Below are positions 62,685 to 64,000 of a stretch of DNA of 64,000 nucleotides, piece after piece (position 1 is the first letter of the stretch; every line of letters begins with the position of its first letter). The stretch spans positions 310,001 through 374,000 of the forward strand of contig CAWELC010000006.1 of NCBI GenBank assembly GCA_963809875.1, in the 5' to 3' direction. Position numbers and translations under genes: made by a program. This DNA comes from JAFGAS01 sp963809875. GTDB taxonomy: Bacteria > Desulfobacterota > Zymogenia > Zymogenales > Zymogenaceae. Below the pieces are notes generated by a model. The model had not been told where the DNA came from. It did not search any database and saw nothing but the letters and a program-made list of their open reading frames with translations.

Positions 62685-63353
62685 ATGGCCGTAAAGCTCG
62701 TCACCATCAAGGAAGACATCCTCAAGGACAACAAGGAGATGTCCGCGCTCCTGAAGGCGCGTTTCAACAAGTCAAAGACCCTTGTCGTCAACCTCATGTC
62801 GTCGCCGGGGGCCGGCAAGACCTCCACGATCCTCAAGACCATCGAGAAGCTCGGGCCCGCGGTGAAATCCGCCGTTGTCGAGGGTGACATAACCAGCACC
62901 GTGGACGCCGACAAGATGGACGCCCGGGGTATCCCCGTCGTCCAGATAAACACCGGCGGCGCGTGTCATATCGACTCGGCGATGGTGGCCGAGGCCGTGG
63001 CCGATTTCGACACGACCGGGATAGACCTCGTCGTGGTCGAGAACGTCGGAAACCTCGTCTGCCCGGCCGAGTTCGAGGTCGGCGAGGACGTGCGGGTGAT
63101 GATCCTGTCGGTGCCCGAGGGACACGATAAGCCGCAGAAATACCCGCTCATGTTCATCGAGACCCAGGCGTGCATCCTCAATAAGATCGACCTGATGCCC
63201 TACACCGATTTCGACATGGAGGCCTTCACGAAGACCGTCATGTCGCTCAACCCGAAGACGACGATCTTTCCGGTCTCGATGAAGACGGGCGAGGGCCTGG
63301 ACGCGTGGGCGGCGTGGCTCAGGGAGAGGATCGACAAAAAGAAGAACGGATAG
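62685..63353 (+). CDS. hypB: Hydrogenase maturation GTPase HypB
   Basis: 222 residues. P-loop NLMSSPGAGKTSTILK (near residue 36), metal site GGACHIDS (Cys and His near residue 88), VVVENVGNLVCPAEF (near residue 113), NKIDLMPY for guanine binding. No histidine-rich nickel-storage tail at the N-terminus, so it is the short type. With HypA it delivers nickel to hydrogenase; the hydrogenase genes are outside the window. Confidence 0.96.
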   Translation: MAVKLVTIKEDILKDNKEMSALLKARFNKSKTLVVNLMSSPGAGKTSTILKTIEKLGPAVKSAVVEGDITSTVDADKMDARGIPVVQINTGGACHIDSAMVAEAVADFDTTGIDLVVVENVGNLVCPAEFEVGEDVRVMILSVPEGHDKPQKYPLMFIETQACILNKIDLMPYTDFDMEAFTKTVMSLNPKTTIFPVSMKTGEGLDAWAAWLRERIDKKKNG

Positions 63354-63454
63354 ACGCCCGGCCGCCGCAGTCCCGCCGGGTCGGGGCCGCGGCGGGGCCG
63401 AACGGGCGGCATCGTTTTCCTCTTCACGATACACCGAAAGGAAAAAACCCACTC

Positions 63455-64000
63455 ATGGACGCTCACTCTCGCGCTCAGCTCGATCGGATCCTCCATCCCC
63501 GGTCGGTGGCGGTCGTCGGGGCCTCGGGGAGCCCCGGCAAGTTCGGATGGATATTCCTGAAGTCGCTGGCTCACATCGGGTTTTCCGGAAAGCTCTATCC
63601 CATCAACAAGAAGAGCGACACGATCCTCGGGTATAAGACCTATCCCACCCTCTCGGCACTCCCGGAGGTCCCGGATATGGTCGTCGTCACGATCCCGGCC
63701 CGCAACGTCCCGGAGGCGCTCGAGGAGGCCCTTGCCGCGGGCTGCCCCGGCGCGGTCGTGATAACGGCGGGGTTCGGCGAGGACAGCGACGAGGGCAAGC
63801 GGCTGGAGGATCGCGTCAGGGAGATCGCCCGGCGGGGCATCCGGGTCATCGGCCCGAACTGCTTTGGCGTCTATTCCCCGAAGGCGGGCATCACCGTCAT
63901 CCCCGGCTCGGGCTTTTCCCGGGAGTCGGGACCCGTCGGCTTCTTCGCCCAGAGCGGCGGCCTCACGGCCGACCTCGGCCAGGTCGCCATCGGAAGGGGC
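63455..64000 (+). CDS. CoA-binding / ADP-forming acyl-CoA synthetase, 5' part
   Basis: Truncated by the window end after 182 codons. N-terminal CoA-binding Rossmann domain: LHPRSVAVVGASGSPGKFGW, IFLKSLAHIGFSGKLYPINK, VPDMVVVTIPARNVPEALEE, and the diagnostic IRVIGPNCFGVYSPKAG, then GFFAQSGGL. Same organisation as the alpha part of ADP-forming acetyl-CoA synthetases, which make ATP from acyl-CoA in anaerobes; consistent with the ferredoxin-dependent oxidoreductase genes. The phospho-histidine and the ATP-grasp half lie beyond the window. AAAGGA precedes the ATG by 11 bases. Confidence 0.85.
   Translation, partial: MDAHSRAQLDRILHPRSVAVVGASGSPGKFGWIFLKSLAHIGFSGKLYPINKKSDTILGYKTYPTLSALPEVPDMVVVTIPARNVPEALEEALAAGCPGAVVITAGFGEDSDEGKRLEDRVREIARRGIRVIGPNCFGVYSPKAGITVIPGSGFSRESGPVGFFAQSGGLTADLGQVAIGRG

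Noticed and set aside
1..64000. CRISPR arrays, tRNA, rRNA, prophage or IS transposase genes
   Set aside because: I found none; the repeats in the window are short interspersed hairpins without regular spacers, and no tyrosine/serine recombinase or transposase was recognised.

Overview
This is a GC-rich chromosomal window from an anaerobic, Gram-negative-type bacterium. The gene set (ferredoxin-dependent 2-oxoacid oxidoreductase subunits, hydrogenase maturation HypA/HypB, an ADP-forming acyl-CoA synthetase start, corrinoid-type methyltransferase relatives, many 4Fe-4S proteins, a C_GCAxxG_C_C protein and the selenium-linked YedF) fits Desulfobacterota (former Deltaproteobacteria) or a neighbouring lineage. 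I saw no rRNA, tRNA, CRISPR array, prophage or transposase gene, so the taxonomic call is an inference.

Layout. 0-9.7 kb: redox and transport genes (MBL hydrolase, VOC protein, old-yellow-enzyme, zinc alcohol dehydrogenase, three small membrane proteins, MFS exporter, Fe-S protein). 10.1-14.3 kb: two copies of an RRM RNA-binding transcription unit, with promoter, structured leader and terminator, bracketing a FixC/FixX-like pair and a QueG-like Fe-S protein. 14.4-17 kb: hisS and small unknowns. 17.1-24.4 kb: TetR with a two-domain C_GCAxxG_C_C protein, YedF, and an operon of orphan OFOR beta and gamma subunits, an XRE-cupin regulator and an MBL hydrolase. 24.6-31 kb: a tyrosine-rich Tat-exported repeat protein, SppA-like protease, tandem homocysteine S-methyltransferases, pckA, DUF1003. 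31-38.3 kb: a repeat-dense zone with SDR, a TetR/membrane-protein pair, RluA, an RsmG-SpoU methyltransferase fusion, an epimerase and a TRIC-type channel. 38.3-43.5 kb: a peptide ABC transporter operon containing a MshEN-domain gene. 43.6-53.6 kb: hpt, small membrane proteins, a UroD-like methyltransferase, two GGDEF-type proteins, a zinc-ribbon protein, an ABC-class ATPase, and DedA with GalT. 53.9-64 kb: TlpA, M23 peptidase, O-methyltransferase, secreted His/Asp-rich protein, TPR lipoprotein, MFS, MglA GTPase, glyoxalase-II-like hydrolase, hypA, hypB and the start of an acyl-CoA synthetase.

Two properties cut across the window. First, intergenic gaps carry several families of short hairpin repeats. 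The main one is an element of about 75-85 bp with arms built on GGGGACAC; its arms differ between copies but match within each copy. Second, about twenty genes are interrupted by single-base shifts. Wherever I could locate one exactly it was usually one extra base in a C or G run while the protein otherwise stayed conserved, so I annotate these as full-length genes with probable sequence errors rather than as pseudogenes.

Likely regulatory circuits visible in the DNA: a TetR protein with matching inverted repeats before itself and before the C_GCAxxG gene; a second TetR with palindromes at its own promoter and before the next gene; and a perfect inverted repeat over the promoter of the OFOR/XRE operon.
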